From an uncultured Bacteroidia bacterium (GTDB lineage Bacteria > Bacteroidota > Bacteroidia > Bacteroidales > UBA932), in assembly GCA_902767465.1 (NCBI GenBank), contig CACXHM010000023.1, positions 1 to 15,088 of the forward strand: a DNA stretch of 15,088 bases, in the 5' to 3' direction. The notes below the pieces were generated by a model. The model saw only the letters and a list, made by a program, of their open reading frames with translations, had not been told where the DNA came from and searched no databases. Below are positions 12,309 through 15,088 of the stretch, in pieces. The translations under genes and the position numbers were made by a program. Numbering within the stretch: position 1 is the stretch's first letter; each line of letters opens with the position of its first letter.

Positions 12309-15088
12309 ATCCTTTCCTCAGTCAAGTTGCACATCATTACCATCCGGCTCCCGATTTCAGCCGGATGTGTTTTATTTTCCCAAACAAGAGATCCATCAGC
12401 TTCTTCCTCAAGTATATTGGAGAAGAGTCTGCCAGGATGAACAAAGCCACAATTGCACCTGAATGTCTCACTATCAATGACTTTTTCGCAAAGGTAGGAG
12501 GGCTTTGTCCGGCCGACAGCATGACCTCGATGCTCACACTTTACGATTGCTACAAAGATCTCTATCACGAAGCCGAGCCGCTCGATGAATTTCTTTTCTG
12601 GGGAGGGGTAATCCTGAGTGATTTTTCTGAAGTTGACAAATATCTCGTAAAACCGGAGCATATATTCCGCAACATCGCCGATTACCGACAGATACAGGAC
12701 AGTTTCGACTACCTCGAGCCAGAGCAGAGGAATGCGCTGGAACGTTTTCTGAAGCAGTTTGGTGACAGAAAACTTTACAAAGAGCGCTTTCGCCGCATAT
12801 GGGATATGCTGCTACCGCTCTACAACGCGTTTAACAGCCGCCTGCAAAGTGAAGGAATGGTGAGCGAAGGCGCTGTTTACCGCAGAATTTCCGACAGGCT
12901 CGACAGCGAGAGCGTGGTTGATATCCTGTCGGCGACTTTTCCGGATACGGCAAAATATGTTTTCGTCGGCTTGAACGCGCTTAATGCCTGCGAAAAGAAA
13001 GTGTTGCGGAAAATGCGCGACGCCGCCCTCGCTGAATTCTGCTGGGACTGGAGCAGCAGCGAAATAAAGGACCCGGCAAACCGGTCGTCGTTCTTCCTGT
13101 CGAAAAACGTAGAAGAATTCAAACAGGCATTTGATCCCGATCCCGACGGACTTCCACGACCCGTAATCAACGTGGTTTCCGTTCCGTCCTCAGTCGGACA
13201 GGCGAAACTGCTGCCCGGCATCTTATCGTCCCTTGTTGCGGCAGGGCTTCCCTCACCGGCCGTCTCGCAGTCGCTCGACCCCACCACTGACGTGGTCCCC
13301 CCTCTATGCCGAGGGTGGCAGTGGCCTTGTGAGGGAAGCCCTGCCGCAAACATCGGAATCAATACGGCAATCGTGCTGCCGGACGAGGGGCTGCTACTTC
13401 CGGTGCTTAATTCCATTCCGGAAGAGATTGAAGACGTGAACGTCACGATGGGATATCCCATGCGCGGCAGCGAATTCCATGCACTTCTCACAGGCATCGC
13501 AGTCCTGCAGCAAAATTCCCGCGAGAGAAACGGCGTCACCCAGTTCTACCACAAGCATGTGCGGGGCATCTTCAGCAACAGTATCATCCGAAGCATACTC
13601 AGCGAAGAAGGCAAGCAAATACTTTCCCGTATCCGCAAGGATGCCCGTTACTACATATCACAGGAATCGTTCAGGGGGGACCCGCTTCTCGAAACCATCT
13701 TCCGCCCCACTGCAGACATTCTCGCCTACCAGCGGGGGCTCCTGCTCTGCATCGCCCCCATGCTGAAAAGCATCCCCGGCATGCAGATGGAACTCGATTT
13801 CGCGATGTTCGCTTACAAGGCCGTTACACGCCTCGACACACTGAAACTGGACGTACAGCCACGCACGATGTGGAAACTCCTCGATCAGCTTATCGGGCGC
13901 ACAGCCATTCCTTTCAAGGGAGAGCCCCTCAAGGGCATGCAGATAATGGGCCCGCTCGAGACGCGCGCACTCGACTTCGACAACCTTATCATCCTGTCCT
14001 GCAACGAGGGGATGTTTCCCCGGAGGTCGGTAGCCGCATCATTCATCCCGGCGGAACTGCGCAAAGGATTCAATCTTCCCACCTACGAATATCAGGATTC
14101 CGTCTGGGCATATTATTTTTACAGGCTGATTCAAAGGGCCGAAAACGTCTGGCTGTTGTTTGATTCCCGCACCGAGTTGAGCCGTTCTGGCGAAGAAAGC
14201 CGGTATATCCGTCAACTGCAGATGCTGTACGATTTCGAGGTCCGGCGTCACATAGTAAAAGCCCCGCTGAGGGACACCGGAAACGAAGAAGCCATTGTAA
14301 AAACTGATGAAGACCTTGAAGTGATGGCCGGGAAGGACTTCACGCTTTCGGCGTCCAGACTTCAGGATTATCTTGCCTGCCCTGCAAAATTCTACTACTC
14401 GAAAATAAAGGGACTGGCGCCCGCCGAGGAGGTGAGTGAATCGCTTGATGCAGGAATGATGGGAACCGTGCTCCACGAAAGCATGCAGACCCTCTACGGA
14501 GGCAGGGACCAGATTTCTAGAGATTATATAAAGGGTCTTCTGGCAGAAAAGGACCGCATCCGCTCCGTGGTATCGTCCAAGATCATGGACGAGTTGCACA
14601 GCGATGTAGTCGAGGGCAGGAACCTGGTATTCGAAGAGCTCGTATGCCGTTACGTACAGAAGATCCTTGAAACCGACCTGAGCTTCCTGAGAACCTACGG
14701 GAAGTCCTCCTTCCGCATCCTCGGACTGGAAAGGAAGAAGGAGAAAACCATCGACGGATTCCGGTTCAAGGGCTACATCGACAGGCTCGACAGTTTCGAT
14801 GAAGGGTCGGTGCGCATCGTCGACTACAAGACGGGAAAAGTTGAAAAAGAAGATGTCGTCATTAACGATGCCAATGCAGATAAGATAGTGGCCAAACTGT
14901 TTGGAAGCAATAACAAGGATCGCCCGAAGATTGCCCTCCAGCTCTATCTGTACGACGTACTGATGGACGGAGACCCGACGGTGCGGGGGAAAAGGACCCT
15001 TAACTGTATCTACCAGACCACCAACATATTCGTGGAACAGCCTTTGGAGATTCCGCGAAGCGAGGTTTTTTCTTCCCTGATGGAGGAG
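12305..15088 (+). CDS. PD-(D/E)XK nuclease, AddB-like (cut by window end)
   Basis: The frame stays open for 928 codons to the window edge, so the C-terminus is missing. The N-terminal part begins like AddB/RecB-related proteins (CFIFPNKRSISFFLKYI) but has no Walker A lysine motif, so it is probably an inactive helicase fold. The C-terminal nuclease domain is intact as far as seen: LQDYLACPAKFYY, GTVLHESM with His724, GYIDRLD with Asp826, VDYKTG with Asp840 and Lys842, and ALQLYLYD with Gln879, the RecB-type nuclease motif order. Such proteins process DNA ends with an AddA/UvrD-type helicase, whose gene would be expected just downstream, outside the window. Residues 311-348 are encoded by a palindromic insertion (13236-13349). 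The ATG overlaps the LolA-like stop (ATGA). Confidence 0.9.
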   Translation, partial: MNPFLSQVAHHYHPAPDFSRMCFIFPNKRSISFFLKYIGEESARMNKATIAPECLTINDFFAKVGGLCPADSMTSMLTLYDCYKDLYHEAEPLDEFLFWGGVILSDFSEVDKYLVKPEHIFRNIADYRQIQDSFDYLEPEQRNALERFLKQFGDRKLYKERFRRIWDMLLPLYNAFNSRLQSEGMVSEGAVYRRISDRLDSESVVDILSATFPDTAKYVFVGLNALNACEKKVLRKMRDAALAEFCWDWSSSEIKDPANRSSFFLSKNVEEFKQAFDPDPDGLPRPVINVVSVPSSVGQAKLLPGILSSLVAAGLPSPAVSQSLDPTTDVVPPLCRGWQWPCEGSPAANIGINTAIVLPDEGLLLPVLNSIPEEIEDVNVTMGYPMRGSEFHALLTGIAVLQQNSRERNGVTQFYHKHVRGIFSNSIIRSILSEEGKQILSRIRKDARYYISQESFRGDPLLETIFRPTADILAYQRGLLLCIAPMLKSIPGMQMELDFAMFAYKAVTRLDTLKLDVQPRTMWKLLDQLIGRTAIPFKGEPLKGMQIMGPLETRALDFDNLIILSCNEGMFPRRSVAASFIPAELRKGFNLPTYEYQDSVWAYYFYRLIQRAENVWLLFDSRTELSRSGEESRYIRQLQMLYDFEVRRHIVKAPLRDTGNEEAIVKTDEDLEVMAGKDFTLSASRLQDYLACPAKFYYSKIKGLAPAEEVSESLDAGMMGTVLHESMQTLYGGRDQISRDYIKGLLAEKDRIRSVVSSKIMDELHSDVVEGRNLVFEELVCRYVQKILETDLSFLRTYGKSSFRILGLERKKEKTIDGFRFKGYIDRLDSFDEGSVRIVDYKTGKVEKEDVVINDANADKIVAKLFGSNNKDRPKIALQLYLYDVLMDGDPTVRGKRTLNCIYQTTNIFVEQPLEIPRSEVFSSLMEE
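13236..13349. repeat. Palindromic element inserted in frame in the nuclease gene
   Basis: Perfect 21-base inverted termini (13236-13256 and 13329-13349, beginning TTGCGGCAGGG and ending CCCTGCCGCAA) enclose 72 bases that themselves hold two small hairpins: ACCAC/GTGGT (13283-13287 with 13292-13296) and CCCTC/GAGGG (13300-13304 with 13311-13315). The total is 114 bases, exactly 38 codons, and the host frame remains open. The encoded stretch (LPSPAVSQSLDPTTDVV then PPLCRGWQWPCEGSP) is rich in Pro, Ser, Trp and Cys, unlike the surrounding protein. No clear target duplication is seen. It could be a REP/MITE-like mobile element or a coding palindrome similar in concept to Rickettsia palindromic elements. 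Confidence 0.85.

Noticed and set aside
12877..13539. 220-codon minus-strand frame within the nuclease gene
   Set aside because: It is a shadow of the continuous nuclease frame that starts at 12305; it contains the palindromic element but no known protein motif.

Overview
The window looks like chromosomal DNA from a member of the Bacteroidota, most likely order Bacteroidales. Four things support this: a DUF4290-ftsK-LolA-like-PD-(D/E)XK gene string, a Fis. succinogenes major paralogous (FISUMP) lipoprotein, an FtsK Walker A of the form GATKQGKSV, and promoters with the Bacteroidota -7 box TAnnTTTG rather than a sigma70 -10 box. Genes are tightly packed, with many ATGA or TGATG stop/start overlaps. 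No rRNA, tRNA, CRISPR array or insertion sequence was seen.

Everything left of about 8405 reads on the minus strand. In transcription order it holds a five-gene cluster of HprK-like kinase, PqqD-like protein, S24/S26-type peptidase, second PqqD-like protein and ABC exporter (8405 to 4886). Next come a FISUMP lipoprotein with its own promoter (4843 to 3842), a LemA/TPM-domain pair (3825 to 2462), and a phosphoribosyltransferase/cytosine permease pair (2381 to 50). A terminator hairpin closes each of the last two units. Everything from 8739 rightward reads on the plus strand as one overlapping operon: DUF4290, ftsK, a LolA-like carrier protein and a large AddB-like nuclease cut by the window edge.

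The most system-like part is the HprK/PqqD/S26/PqqD/ABC cluster. It has the parts of a peptide modification and export pathway: kinase, two carrier-type chaperones, protease and exporter. No radical SAM enzyme and no obvious precursor gene is present. Its promoter and that of the DUF4290-ftsK operon are divergent, share the box TATCTTTG, and place the start codon only 6-7 bases after the box, so both mRNAs may be nearly leaderless. The roughly 300-base space between them holds a two-copy imperfect direct repeat of unknown nature.

The most striking structural signal is a 114-base palindromic element (13236-13349) with perfect 21-base inverted termini. It lies in frame inside the nuclease gene, adding about 38 codons without breaking the reading frame, and resembles in concept the protein-coding palindromic elements known from Rickettsia.
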